Source: CAVYHX01 sp963768415 (GTDB taxonomy: Bacteria; Pseudomonadota; Gammaproteobacteria; UBA9214). Taken from it: DNA of 64,000 nt. Position numbers and translations under genes: made by a program. Position 1 is the stretch's first letter. Every line of letters begins with the position of its first letter. Positions 9,182-17,172 of the stretch are shown here, in pieces. The notes under the pieces are model-generated. The model was not told where the DNA came from, searched no databases, and was given only the letters and a program-made list of their open reading frames with translations. Where the stretch lies: assembly GCA_963768415.1 (NCBI GenBank), contig CAVYHX010000042.1, forward strand, positions 1 through 64,000. Reading direction: 5' to 3'.

Positions 9182-9901
9182 TTATGAGTTGCCGTCTTCC
9201 TGGCTCTCCATTTCCCGCGCCTTGGTGAGCGCCGAGGCCACCAGCCCCGCCGGGACTGAAACGACACAGAGACCAATCACCAGCACCATGAAAGTGAAGC
9301 ACTTGCCGCCGGCTGTAATCGGATAGATATCACCATACCCGACAGTCGCAAGGGTAGCGACTGCCCACCAAAGGCTATGAAAAATAGAGCTGAACTTCTC
9401 CGGTTGTGCCGCGTTTTCAAAGTAGTAGATCCCGACCCCTGCCAGGTAGAGCAGAATTGCCGTAACAGCAAAGAACAGGACAATCTCTTCCCTGGCGATC
9501 AGGTAGGCGCGATGAAACCGGCGCGTGGCGTCGCCATAGCGGGCGAGTTTCAGTATGCGCACCAGGCGCAACAGGCGAACGGCCCTGATCGAGCGAAGAT
9601 CCAGCCCTGCCGCAATATAAAAAGGCAGGATCGCTGCCAGATCGACCAGACCGAAAAAACTGAAAATGAAGCGCGGTTTATCCGTGGCCACATAAATCCG
9701 CAACAAATACTCAAGCGTAAATATCAAAACCGTGGCCGTTTCGATCTGATCAAGGATACGCTGACTCCTTGCAGACAAATCCGGCAGGGTATCGATCGAG
9801 AACGTCACCAGTGAAAGGATAATCAGTGCCTGAATAGACAGGGCGAATATCCGGCCGGCACGTGTCTCCGTTTTTTCAACGATTTGCTTCAGTGTCGGCA
9901 T
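9182..9901 (-). CDS. Voltage-gated-type potassium channel (6-TM ion transporter)
   Basis: A 239-residue inner-membrane channel of the Kv-like bacterial family. The selectivity filter TVGYGD is preceded by the pore helix (SLWWAVATLA) and followed by an S6 helix. S4 carries regularly spaced Arg (RSIRAVRLLRLVRILKLARYG), the voltage-sensor pattern. Six membrane segments can be counted (S1 about residues 18-38 to S6 about 200-225). There is no C-terminal RCK domain, so gating by ligand is not evident. It stands alone between two repeat-bearing gaps. Confidence 0.88.
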   Translation of the reverse strand: MPTLKQIVEKTETRAGRIFALSIQALIILSLVTFSIDTLPDLSARSQRILDQIETATVLIFTLEYLLRIYVATDKPRFIFSFFGLVDLAAILPFYIAAGLDLRSIRAVRLLRLVRILKLARYGDATRRFHRAYLIAREEIVLFFAVTAILLYLAGVGIYYFENAAQPEKFSSIFHSLWWAVATLATVGYGDIYPITAGGKCFTFMVLVIGLCVVSVPAGLVASALTKAREMESQEDGNS

Positions 9902-9966
9902 GTCACTAGTCTAGCATTCCACCCGATGGCTGCGATAACCGGGACCGGGTCGTTTCACGTAGGCGC

Positions 9967-9996
9967 GTAGGGCGCAATAGCGTAGCGTATTGCGCC
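9967..9996 (+). repeat. 30-bp palindromic repeat, copy 4
   Basis: GTAGGGCGCAATAGCG then TAGCGTATTGCGCC; left end of the first 239-bp unit. Confidence 0.8.
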
Positions 9997-10106
9997 GTAT
10001 GGTGGCATCCATCACAACCACACTCACCCCACACTGCCCGTTCGCGCCCGGTTGGCAGGTATCGCAATACCCGGACATGTCCGGGTAGACCCCGGCCTTA
10101 TCATGC

Positions 10107-10136
10107 GGCGCAATACGCTGCGCTATTGCGCCCTAC
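10107..10136 (-). repeat. 30-bp palindromic repeat, copy 5 (inverted)
   Basis: Inverted relative to copy 4; the two flank a 110-bp core inside unit A. Confidence 0.8.
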
Positions 10137-10224
10137 CTGGCTGCAGGATGAATTTTTCAGAGCCGTCCATGCTGGTCCTGCATGCACAAACCGGGTACCG
10201 GCTGCCTGACGGTCGCGTAGTCGC

Positions 10225-10254
10225 GTAGGGCGCAATAGCGTAGCGTATTGCGCC
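10225..10254 (+). repeat. 30-bp palindromic repeat, copy 6
   Basis: Lies in a 68-bp short tandem with copy 7 (period about 71 bp), both preceded by CTGACGGTCGCGTAGTCGC. Confidence 0.8.
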
Positions 10255-10295
10255 GTATGGTGGCATCACAACCTGCCTGACGGTCGCGTAGTCGC

Positions 10296-10325
10296 GTAGG
10301 GCGCAATAGCGTAGCGTATTGCGCC
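10296..10325 (+). repeat. 30-bp palindromic repeat, copy 7
   Basis: Left end of the second large unit; identical to copies 4 and 6. Confidence 0.8.
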
Positions 10326-10437
10326 GTATGGTGGCATCCATCACAACCAGACCCACCCCACACTGCCCGTTCGCGCCCGGTTGGCAGGTGATCGGCAATA
10401 CCCGGACATGTCCGGGTAGGTCCCGGCCTTATCATGC

Positions 10438-10467
10438 GGCGCAATACGCTGCGCTATTGCGCCCTAC
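10438..10467 (-). repeat. 30-bp palindromic repeat, copy 8 (inverted)
   Basis: Sits 20 bp downstream of the midA stop codon and could act as a transcription or mRNA-stability hairpin for midA. Confidence 0.8.
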
Positions 10468-10487
10468 CTGGCTGCAGGATGAATTTT

Positions 10488-11675
10488 TCAGAGCCGTCCG
10501 CGCTGGTCCTGCATGCGGAAACCGGGTACCGGCTGCTCCAGGGCGCGTGTCAGTCCGATGCACTTGAAACGCTCACCCATTTCGCCCGGGAGAATGAGTG
10601 TCTTCGCCTGCTGCGCCAGTCTGATATAGCCGACGCTGTCGGTGGGGCCGGCTGCCTGCAGGTATTCATCCAGGCCACTGTCGAGGAGGAAATGCGCCTG
10701 GGTGGTATAACCGGACACTGCGAGCCCGGCGGCGTCAGCCGCCTCCGCCACGGCGGTAAAATCGACGTGCGCGGTGATATCCTGCAACCCGGGCCATACC
10801 AGCGGATCATCATGCGCGCGCTGCCGGTAATGGCACATCAGCGTGCCGGCTGACCGTTGCGGGTGATAGTACTCATGCCGGGGGTAGCCGTAATCGATCA
10901 GCAGCAACAGCCCGCGCTCGAGCCGGTCTGAAACACTTCGCACCCAGGGAGTCAATCCGGTATTGAGTTCGGATACATAACCGGGCGCCAGCGCGCATTC
11001 GGCGGCCAGCTTGCGGATGACGGCAAGCAATGAACGGTCCTCCACATCACGCCGTTGCCAGGCAAAACCGGATGCGCCGGAGGTCACATGCAAGATACCG
11101 GCGCTGTCACCCTTCCAGTAAAACCGCTCGACCGCCATGGCATCCAGCACTTCGTTGGCCAGCATCACACCGCGGAATCCCGCCTCCGGCAGGGTCTCCA
11201 GCCAGGTGACGCGCTGCGCCAGCCGTGGCGCATATTCATCCAGGGTTTGCTGTTGCCGCTGCCGAAGATCGGCGCTGCGCTCCAGAATGAAATAGTGCGC
11301 GGGCAGGCTGCCCGGCGCTTCCAGCGCGGTCAGCAGATCCGCAGCGAGCCTGCCACTGCCGGCACCGAATTCGAGAATATCGCCACCACCGAGCATCTCC
11401 AGCACCGCGCCGCAGGAACGCGCCAGGCAGCGCCCGAACAGGGGTGAGATCTCGGGCGCGGTGACGAAGTCTCCACCGGCGCCGAATTTAGGCAAGCCCG
11501 CACTGTAGTACCCCAGACCGGGGGCATACAGGCACAACTCCATGAAACGGGAAAACGGAAGCGCGCCACCGGCCGCGACGATTTCCGCATCGATAACCCG
11601 GGCAAGCTCCCTGCTGAGCGCTGCCGCGGCTGCTGTGGGTGCAGGTAATTCTATGGCACTGTTCCGGGTGGACAT
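10488..11675 (-). CDS. Class I SAM-dependent methyltransferase, MidA/NDUFAF7 family
   Basis: A 395-residue protein of the MidA (NDUFAF7, DUF185) family; the mitochondrial member methylates an arginine of complex I, bacterial targets are not established. Visible hallmarks: FSRFMELCLYAPGLGYYSAG near residue 40, GDFVTAPEISPLFG, then the SAM-binding loop ILEFGAGSGRLAADLL at about residues 100-115. The start ATG is 11673-11675. It follows folK on the same strand after 35 bp. Its last 15 codons form part of a 240-bp direct repeat that extends downstream. Confidence 0.9.
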   Translation of the reverse strand: MSTRNSAIELPAPTAAAAALSRELARVIDAEIVAAGGALPFSRFMELCLYAPGLGYYSAGLPKFGAGGDFVTAPEISPLFGRCLARSCGAVLEMLGGGDILEFGAGSGRLAADLLTALEAPGSLPAHYFILERSADLRQRQQQTLDEYAPRLAQRVTWLETLPEAGFRGVMLANEVLDAMAVERFYWKGDSAGILHVTSGASGFAWQRRDVEDRSLLAVIRKLAAECALAPGYVSELNTGLTPWVRSVSDRLERGLLLLIDYGYPRHEYYHPQRSAGTLMCHYRQRAHDDPLVWPGLQDITAHVDFTAVAEAADAAGLAVSGYTTQAHFLLDSGLDEYLQAAGPTDSVGYIRLAQQAKTLILPGEMGERFKCIGLTRALEQPVPGFRMQDQRGRL

Positions 11676-11710
11676 GGAAACGACATGGATGGCTTACCTG
11701 CAAGCCATGC

Positions 11711-12214
11711 TCAGGTATCAGCCGCAGGAGCCGGCCAGTCGACACGCGTTAGTTGCTGTTGCGAATCGTCGAACTCCGCCCACATGTCGGCATAACGCTC
11801 GCCGGTCACCGGGTGCTTTTTCGAGCCGGCGATCTCGGCCAGCGGGCCAAGGACAAAGGCGTAGCGTTCTATGTCGTTGCGCGGCAGCTTCAACCTGTAT
11901 TCATCGATAACGAGATCGTCGTAGAGCAGCAGGTCCAGGTCGAGTGTCCGCGCAGCCATCGCGCCACCGCGCACCCTGCCACTGGCTGCCTCAATGTCAT
12001 GCAGATGTGTTTGCACCGCGCGCGCTGATTTATCAGTATCGAAAGCCACCACGAGGTTATAGAACGGCGCACTGTCGAAACCCACCGCGTCACTTTCGTA
12101 TATGGAAGATTGTTCCAGGTCACCGTAGTCTGTTTGCAGCTGCCGCAGTGCCGCCTCGATACTCTGTTCGCGCTCGATATTGCTGCCGATACTGACATAA
12201 ACCCGCGCACACAT
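11711..12214 (-). CDS. folK: 2-amino-4-hydroxy-6-hydroxymethyldihydropteridine diphosphokinase
   Basis: Transfers pyrophosphate from ATP to the hydroxymethyl-pterin, the step before dihydropteroate synthase in folate synthesis. 167 residues, the usual size. VSIGSN at the N-terminus and the HPPK signature ARTLDLDLLLYDD (about residues 88-100) with the Mg-binding Asp pair are clear, as is LPRNDIERYAFVLGPL (where LPHPR is commoner). It lies 17 bp after folB, so the two consecutive pathway enzymes are probably translated from one message. Confidence 0.95.
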   Translation of the reverse strand: MCARVYVSIGSNIEREQSIEAALRQLQTDYGDLEQSSIYESDAVGFDSAPFYNLVVAFDTDKSARAVQTHLHDIEAASGRVRGGAMAARTLDLDLLLYDDLVIDEYRLKLPRNDIERYAFVLGPLAEIAGSKKHPVTGERYADMWAEFDDSQQQLTRVDWPAPAADT

Positions 12215-12231
12215 TTCCCGCTACCGTCCCG

Positions 12232-12600
12232 TTATGCGTCTGGCCGGCTGCCGCGCTCGATGATGACGCCCACATCACGCGAGCCACGCACGGCACCCGG
12301 TTTGTGGACCGTCAATCTCACCCAGGGAACATCAAATTCATCCAGCACGATAGCGGCGATTTTCTCGGCCAGTGTCTCGACCAGCTGGTATTCACTGTCA
12401 GCGACAAACGCGATCAGCCGCTTGGCAACCGCCTTGTAGTTCAGGGTATCGTCAATGGCATCCGTACCGGCTGCCTTGCGGATATCCGCACCCATTTCCA
12501 GATCCAGGCTGATGGTTTGCCTGACCTTGCGCTCCCAGTCATAGATACCGATGATGGTTTCGATACGCAGGTCGTTGATAAAGACAATATCCATAAGCAT
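12232..12600 (-). CDS. folB: Dihydroneopterin aldolase
   Basis: Converts dihydroneopterin to 6-hydroxymethyl-dihydropterin and glycolaldehyde, supplying the FolK substrate. 122 residues, family length. The start MDIVFINDLRIETIIGIYDWER is the standard FolB N-terminus (D-L-x-x-x-x-x-I-G-I-x-x-W-E), and KAVAKRL plus ETLAEKIA mark the later helices; the tail VRLTVHKPGAVRG is typical. The annotated frame begins MLMDIV; the second Met, two codons in, is an equally good start. Divergent from plsY across 121 bp, a likely shared promoter region. Confidence 0.95.
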   Translation of the reverse strand: MLMDIVFINDLRIETIIGIYDWERKVRQTISLDLEMGADIRKAAGTDAIDDTLNYKAVAKRLIAFVADSEYQLVETLAEKIAAIVLDEFDVPWVRLTVHKPGAVRGSRDVGVIIERGSRPDA

Positions 12601-12721
12601 GCCGCCGTTGTTAAGTGCCGTTCAATATAGAGCCTTGTTGCCCCGATGGCCAGTATGTACGCACATGCTGCACGCCATTATTGCTTGACGTTCGCGCGCT
12701 TAACGACTCCAATGGTGCACC

Positions 12722-13327
12722 ATGACTGTCCATTACCTGCTGGTCTTCGGCGGCTATTTGTGCGGATCGATTTCCACGGCGATCATCGTCTGCAAACTGA
12801 TGGGCCTGCCGGACCCGCGTAGCGAGGGATCGCGCAATCCGGGCGCGACCAATGTCGCGCGCCTGGGAGGCAAACGCGCTGCCGCATTGACCCTGGCCGG
12901 CGATATGCTGAAAGGCCTGCTGCCGGTGGTGCTGGCCAGGGCAATCGGTGCCGGCCCCGAGATCCTCGCCGCCACGGCACTGGCCGCCTTTCTCGGCCAT
13001 CTCTATCCGGTGTTTTTCGGGTTCATCGGCGGCAAGGGTGTCGCCACGGCATTCGGCGTGGTGTTTGGCCTGGACTGGCGCGTCGGTCTCCTGAGCATTG
13101 GCGCCTGGCTCGTCATGGCCCTGCTGTTCCGGTATTCCTCGCTGGCCGCCCTGACGGCCATGCTGCTGGTACCCGCCGGCTTGTGGTGGCTGCAAGGTGA
13201 CACCGTCTCCGTTGCCCTGATGACACTGATGGTGGTCATCCTGTACTGGCGTCATCGCAGCAACATCCGCAATCTGCTCAGTGGCGCCGAAGAAAAGATC
13301 TCGTTTGGCGCCAAACGCAGCCCGTAA
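12722..13327 (+). CDS. plsY: Acyl-phosphate:glycerol-3-phosphate acyltransferase
   Basis: An inner-membrane enzyme that makes lysophosphatidic acid, the first step of phospholipid synthesis, from acyl-phosphate. 201 residues with about five membrane helices. The three family motifs are seen: GSISTAIIVCKLMGLPDPR, SRNPGATNVARLGGK (about 37-51), and GHLYPVFFGFIGGKGVATAFG (about 95-115). It faces folB and is convergent with tsaD, the arrangement conserved in many gammaproteobacteria. Confidence 0.95.
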   Translation: MTVHYLLVFGGYLCGSISTAIIVCKLMGLPDPRSEGSRNPGATNVARLGGKRAAALTLAGDMLKGLLPVVLARAIGAGPEILAATALAAFLGHLYPVFFGFIGGKGVATAFGVVFGLDWRVGLLSIGAWLVMALLFRYSSLAALTAMLLVPAGLWWLQGDTVSVALMTLMVVILYWRHRSNIRNLLSGAEEKISFGAKRSP

Positions 13328-13336
13328 CCGGCAGCA

Positions 13337-14358
13337 CTACGTCTCGGTCACCCGCACCAGTTCCTCCAGTGACCAGCGTGGCCTGGCCCTGATGCTCATG
13401 CTCTCCACCTGACCGGCCTGCAGGCGGCAATAACCTGCATACGCAATCATGGCGCCGTTGTCGGTGCAGAACTCCGTGCGTGGATAACAGATCCGTCCGG
13501 CCACGCTGTCCATGAGTTCACCCAGACGCGCGCGCAGCCGCCGGTTCGCACCGACCCCGCCGGCGATCACCAGCGTGTTCAATCCGGTCTGCGCGAGCGC
13601 CCGGCGACACTTGATCGCCAGGGTGTCGACCACGGCATCTTCAAATGCCCGGGCGATATCCGCACGGTCCTGGTCCGTCTGCCGGGTATCCCGCCAGGTA
13701 TTCATGGCAAAGGTCTTCAGGCCGCTGAAACTGAAATCCAGCCCGGGCCGGTCCGTCATCGGCCGCGGAAAGCGGAAGCGGTCCGGATCACCCTGCAGCG
13801 CCAGGCCGCCAGCGCCGGGCCGCCCGGATAACCCAGGCCCAGCAGCTTGGCCGTCTTGTCAAAGGCCTCGCCCACCGCGTCATCGACGGAATCCCCCAGC
13901 ACCCGGTACTGCCCGACTCCCAGGACCTCGACCAGCAGGCTGTGCCCGCCGGAGACCAGCAGGGCAAGAAAGGGAAAGGTGGGCGGCTCCGGCTCCAGCA
14001 TCGGCGCCAGCAGGTGCCCTTCCATATGATGAATGCCGAGCGCCGGGATCCCCCAGGTCCAGGCCAGGCTGCGCCCGATGGTCGCCCCCACCAGCAGGGC
14101 GCCCACCAGACCCGGGCCGGCCGTATAGGCGACGCCCTCGATCTCGCCCGGGGTAATTCCTGCATTATCAACAACCTGACTAATCAGCGGCAACAGTTTA
14201 CGGACATGGTCCCGGGAGGCCAGCTCGGGCACCACCCCGCCATAGCGGGCATGCAGCTCGATCTGGCTGTAGAGAGCATGCGCCAGCAAACCGCCGCTGC
14301 CGGCATAGATGGCCACGCCGGTCTCATCGCAGGAGGTTTCGATTCCAAGCACGCGCAT
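13337..14358 (-). CDS. tsaD: tRNA N6-threonylcarbamoyladenosine transferase TsaD (one frameshift)
   Basis: The catalytic subunit that places the threonylcarbamoyl group on A37 of ANN-decoding tRNAs, working with TsaB, TsaE and TsaC (tsaC lies at 46885). The N-terminal part has LGIETSCDETG, the metal site HHMEGHL (about 110-116) and LVSGGHS. The frame breaks near 13805 (after GPALAA) and resumes as GDPDRFRFPRPMTDRPGLDF, SGLKT and IAGGVGANRRLR to the end. Joined length is about 340, as expected. TsaD is essential in most bacteria, so a sequencing error is more likely than inactivation. Confidence 0.92.
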
Positions 14359-14401
14359 GGCGTCTATGGTAAACGCCAGAGCTTGTTACACAAGGAAATT
14401 T

Positions 14402-14430
14402 TTGCCTTTTGCGCGCGACGTGGTTAGAAT
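14402..14430 (+). promoter_or_regulatory. Likely sigma-70 promoter of rpsU
   Basis: TTGCCT at 14402-14407 and TAGAAT at 14425-14430 with a 17-bp spacer, ending 36 bp before the rpsU start. Seen by eye; no transcription data. Confidence 0.5.
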
Positions 14431-14466
14431 TCGCAGCCCTCACTAAATGTAGTCGCTGGAATTTAT

Positions 14467-14682
14467 ATGCCAAATGTACGTGTAAAAGATAACGAACCGT
14501 TCGAGATCGCATTGCGCCGCTTCAAGCGCGCCTGTGAAAAGGCCGGAATTCTGTCCGAAGTCCGGCGCCGGGAGTTCTACGAGAAACCCACACAGGAACG
14601 CAAACGCAAGATGGCGGCCGCCGTCAAGCGCACCCAGAAAAAAGTCTCCCGCGAATTCGCACGCCGCGTACGTCTCTACTAG
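14467..14682 (+). CDS. rpsU: 30S ribosomal protein S21
   Basis: A 71-residue basic protein matching E. coli S21 almost throughout: NEPFEIALRRFKRACEKAGI, RRREFYEKPT and the C-terminal KRTQKKVSREFARRVRLY. It binds near the anti-Shine-Dalgarno end of 16S rRNA and helps start translation. It opens the macromolecular-synthesis block rpsU-yqeY-dnaG-rpoD, known as rpsU-dnaG-rpoD in E. coli. Confidence 0.98.
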   Translation: MPNVRVKDNEPFEIALRRFKRACEKAGILSEVRRREFYEKPTQERKRKMAAAVKRTQKKVSREFARRVRLY

Positions 14683-14703
14683 CACCGTTTTCTGACAGCA
14701 CGC

Positions 14704-15147
14704 ATGTCCCTCAAGGAGCGCATTCTGCAGGACGTGAAGGATGCCATGCGCGCCAAGGACAAGCCGCGCCTGGGGGCCATTCGCCTGATCACCGCAGCCA
14801 TCAAGCAGCGCGAAGTCGACGAACGTATCGAACTGGATGACACACAGGTCATCAATGTGCTCGACAAGATGGCGAAGCAACGGCGCGAATCCATCAGCCA
14901 GTTCGAACAGGCCGGCCGCGACGACCTGATCGCGCAGGAAGTCTTCGAGCTTGAATTGATCCAGACCTACCTCCCGGAACAACTCAGCGAACAGGAACTG
15001 CAGGCACTCATCGAGAAAGCGCTGCAACAAACCGGTGCGACCACCATCAAGGACATGGGCAAGGTCATGGGGCAGCTGAAACCCGGGCTGCAGGGCCGTG
15101 CCGACATGAGCGCCGTCAGCGCCATGATCAAGGCCCGGCTGGGCTGA
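14704..15147 (+). CDS. yqeY: GatB/YqeY domain-containing protein
   Basis: 147 residues of the YqeY family, related to the tRNA-binding tail domain of the GatB amidotransferase subunit. The start LKERILQDVKDAMRAKDKPRLGAIRLI and the end GKVMGQLKPGLQGRADMSAVS are diagnostic. The molecular role is not settled; a link to tRNA or translation is assumed from the domain. It lies 21 bp after rpsU and 100 bp before dnaG, the common gammaproteobacterial order outside the enterics. Confidence 0.93.
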   Translation: MSLKERILQDVKDAMRAKDKPRLGAIRLITAAIKQREVDERIELDDTQVINVLDKMAKQRRESISQFEQAGRDDLIAQEVFELELIQTYLPEQLSEQELQALIEKALQQTGATTIKDMGKVMGQLKPGLQGRADMSAVSAMIKARLG

Positions 15148-15250
15148 CAAGCACCCCGGATCAGAAAATTACCCGGATCCCACCGGGCTGTTCCCCCGCT
15201 ATCGATACTGTTTCTTTCCTTCAGCCTGGTTCCCTTTTACCCTTGAATGC

Positions 15251-17017
15251 ATGGCCGGCCGCATCCCCCAAGCATTTATCGATGAACTGCTGACCCGTAC
15301 CGATATTGTCGAGGTCATCGATACGCGCGTGCAGCTGAAAAAAGCCGGGCGTGAATACAAGGCCTGTTGCCCGTTTCACAATGAAAACACCCCTTCTTTC
15401 ACCGTCAGCCAGGTAAAGCAGTTCTATCATTGTTTCGGTTGCGGTGCGCACGGCAGCGCGATCAGTTTTCTCATGGAATACGAACACATGGAGTTCGTGG
15501 AAGCGGTAGAGGAGCTGGCCCGCCGCGCCGGGCTGGAGATACCGCGTGAAGCGGGCACGGACAGCCAACCGGTACCCGCGACCCGGCCACACTACGCCCT
15601 GCTGGCACAGGCGGCCGAATACTATCAGGCCCAGTTGCGCAGCCATGCGCAGGCGGAACAGGCGGTGGACTATCTCAGGCAGCGCGGCCTGACCGGCGAA
15701 ATCGCGGCACGCTTCAACATCGGTTTTGCCCCCCCCGGCTGGGATAATCTGACGGGCGCCATGGCCACCGACAGCGACACCCGGCGCATATTGCTGGAAC
15801 TCGGACTGCTGATCGAGCGTGACAGCGGCAGCGGGGTTTACGACCGCTTTCGTGACCGGATCATGTTTCCGATCCATGACCAGCGCGGCCGCACCATCGC
15901 GTTCGGTGGCCGGGTACTCGGTGACGGGGAACCGAAATATCTCAATAGTCCCGAGTCGGTGGTGTTTCACAAGGGGCGCGAGCTGTATGGCCTGTACGAG
16001 GCACGCAAGGCGGTCCGCCAACTCGAGCGCATCCTGGTGGTGGAAGGCTATATGGATGTCGTGGCACTCGCCCAGTTCGATATCAACTATGCCGTGGCCA
16101 CCCTGGGTACGGCCACCACCCACGAACACCTGGAACGCCTGTTCCGCACGGTGCCCGAAGTCGTGTTCTGCTTTGACGGTGACCGCGCCGGACGGGAAGC
16201 GGCCTGGCGGGCACTGGAAAACACCCTGCCGGTCCTTCACGACGGGCGCGAGGCCCGGTTTCTGTTTCTGCCGGAAGGTGAGGATCCCGACTCGCAGGTG
16301 CGCAAGACCGGCACGGAGGCATTCGAACAGGACATCGCCAGCGCCACGCATCTGTCTGACTTTTTCTTTGAGCGCCTGGCGGCGCAAGTCGACATGGACA
16401 GCATCGACGGCCGTGCACGCCTGGTGGATCTGGCGCGGCCACTGCTGGCGAAGCTCCCGAAGAGCGTATTCCGCCAGCTGATGGTAGAACGTCTGGCAGA
16501 GCTCGCCCGGACTGACGCCGGTCGCCTGGCCGGCCACCTGGACAGTCCGCCACCGCAGACCGCGCCCCCGGCCCGCAGCGGCAGCACCCGGGCAGCAACC
16601 CCGGGCGCGAAAAGCCGGGTGCGGCAGGCCATCGAACTGCTGCTGTACCAGCCGGCACTGGCCGGGGGCGTGGTCAGACCGCCACTGCTGGAACAATGTG
16701 ACCTGCCCGGTGTCTCACTGCTTATTGAATTACTGGATCTTTTACAGGCGCAACCGGGTCTGACGACCGGGGCGCTGCTCGAGCACTGGCGCGGGCGCGA
16801 TGAGGGCCGGTACCTGCACAAGCTGGCCGCCTGGAATCCCGCTGTGGAGGATCTGGAGCTGCAGGCGGATCTGCAACGCTGCCTGAACGGAATACAACGC
16901 CAACACATTGAAAATCGTATAGAAATATTGAATGAAGAACAGAGTCGGCGGCCCCTGAGCAAGGCGGAAAAACAGGAATACGGGGAGCTGCTGGTCCAGC
17001 ACCACGCCTCCCGCTAA
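15251..17017 (+). CDS. dnaG: DNA primase
   Basis: Synthesises RNA primers for replication. 588 residues. The N-terminal CHC2 zinc finger is intact: CPFHNENTPSF (Cys and His about residues 40 and 43) and FYHCFGCGAHG. The RNA polymerase core follows, with the TOPRIM segment ILVVEGYMDVVALAQ at about 260-274 and DGDRAGREAAWRAL with the metal-binding acidic residues at about 309. The C-terminal helicase-binding domain is present but not strongly conserved. ATG 15251 places IPQAFIDELLTRTDIVEVID at the start as in other DnaG proteins. Confidence 0.96.
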   Translation: MAGRIPQAFIDELLTRTDIVEVIDTRVQLKKAGREYKACCPFHNENTPSFTVSQVKQFYHCFGCGAHGSAISFLMEYEHMEFVEAVEELARRAGLEIPREAGTDSQPVPATRPHYALLAQAAEYYQAQLRSHAQAEQAVDYLRQRGLTGEIAARFNIGFAPPGWDNLTGAMATDSDTRRILLELGLLIERDSGSGVYDRFRDRIMFPIHDQRGRTIAFGGRVLGDGEPKYLNSPESVVFHKGRELYGLYEARKAVRQLERILVVEGYMDVVALAQFDINYAVATLGTATTHEHLERLFRTVPEVVFCFDGDRAGREAAWRALENTLPVLHDGREARFLFLPEGEDPDSQVRKTGTEAFEQDIASATHLSDFFFERLAAQVDMDSIDGRARLVDLARPLLAKLPKSVFRQLMVERLAELARTDAGRLAGHLDSPPPQTAPPARSGSTRAATPGAKSRVRQAIELLLYQPALAGGVVRPPLLEQCDLPGVSLLIELLDLLQAQPGLTTGALLEHWRGRDEGRYLHKLAAWNPAVEDLELQADLQRCLNGIQRQHIENRIEILNEEQSRRPLSKAEKQEYGELLVQHHASR

Positions 17018-17066
17018 GCGCCGCTGCCCATCGCGGTCTGGGCTCGCAGGAGCGCCGGGCCATTGA

Positions 17067-17095
17067 CTTGTTTAGCGCTTGGCCCGTCCCCATGT
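17067..17095 (+). promoter_or_regulatory. Candidate heat-shock (sigma-32) promoter of rpoD
   Basis: CTTGTTT at 17067-17073 and CCCCATGT at 17088-17095, spacer 14 bp; the second box equals the sigma-32 -10 consensus CCCCATNT. A sigma-70-like pair (TTGGCC 17079-17084 and TATACT 17103-17108, spacer 18) overlaps it. In E. coli rpoD is also served by a heat-shock promoter close upstream. Confidence 0.5.
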
Positions 17096-17172
17096 ACTAG
17101 ACTATACTGGTGGATTAACTTGGCCCCCTTACAGTGACTAGAACCGGGCATTTAACATGCCTGTAGACGACT

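Larger units (their letters stand above)
9967..10205. repeat. Large direct repeat, unit A (239 bp)
   Basis: Nearly identical to 10296-10536 (two single-base gaps and about ten substitutions by eye). Its right end, 10139-10205, is a copy of the last codons of midA and their downstream sequence, here detached from any gene. Confidence 0.85.
9902..10487. other. Intergenic region built from nested direct and inverted repeats
   Basis: No gene. It contains a 239-bp unit (9967-10205) repeated at 10296-10536, five copies of the 30-bp palindrome, and a short tandem (10200-10267 and 10270-10337). Each large unit also carries a 16-bp perfect palindrome CCCGGACATGTCCGGG (10070-10085 and 10401-10416). 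The second large unit runs into the end of midA. Confidence 0.8.
10296..10536. repeat. Large direct repeat, unit B (241 bp), overlapping the midA 3' end
   Basis: The second copy of the large unit. Bases 10488-10536 are the stop codon and last about 15 codons of midA, so this copy is presumably the original arrangement and unit A the duplicate. Confidence 0.85.

Noticed and set aside
10123..10444. Short overlapping frames in the repeat region
   Set aside because: Their residues simply translate the palindromic repeats (IRRNTLRYCALR); the end resembling MidA is the duplicated 3' tail.
9967..10467. CRISPR array
   Set aside because: The repeats are self-complementary hairpins in both orientations with irregular spacing of 19 to 110 bp and repeated, not unique, intervening sequence.
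15221..16696. Long open frame opposite dnaG
   Set aside because: It mirrors a strongly conserved dnaG in high-GC sequence, has no family features and no ribosome-binding site.
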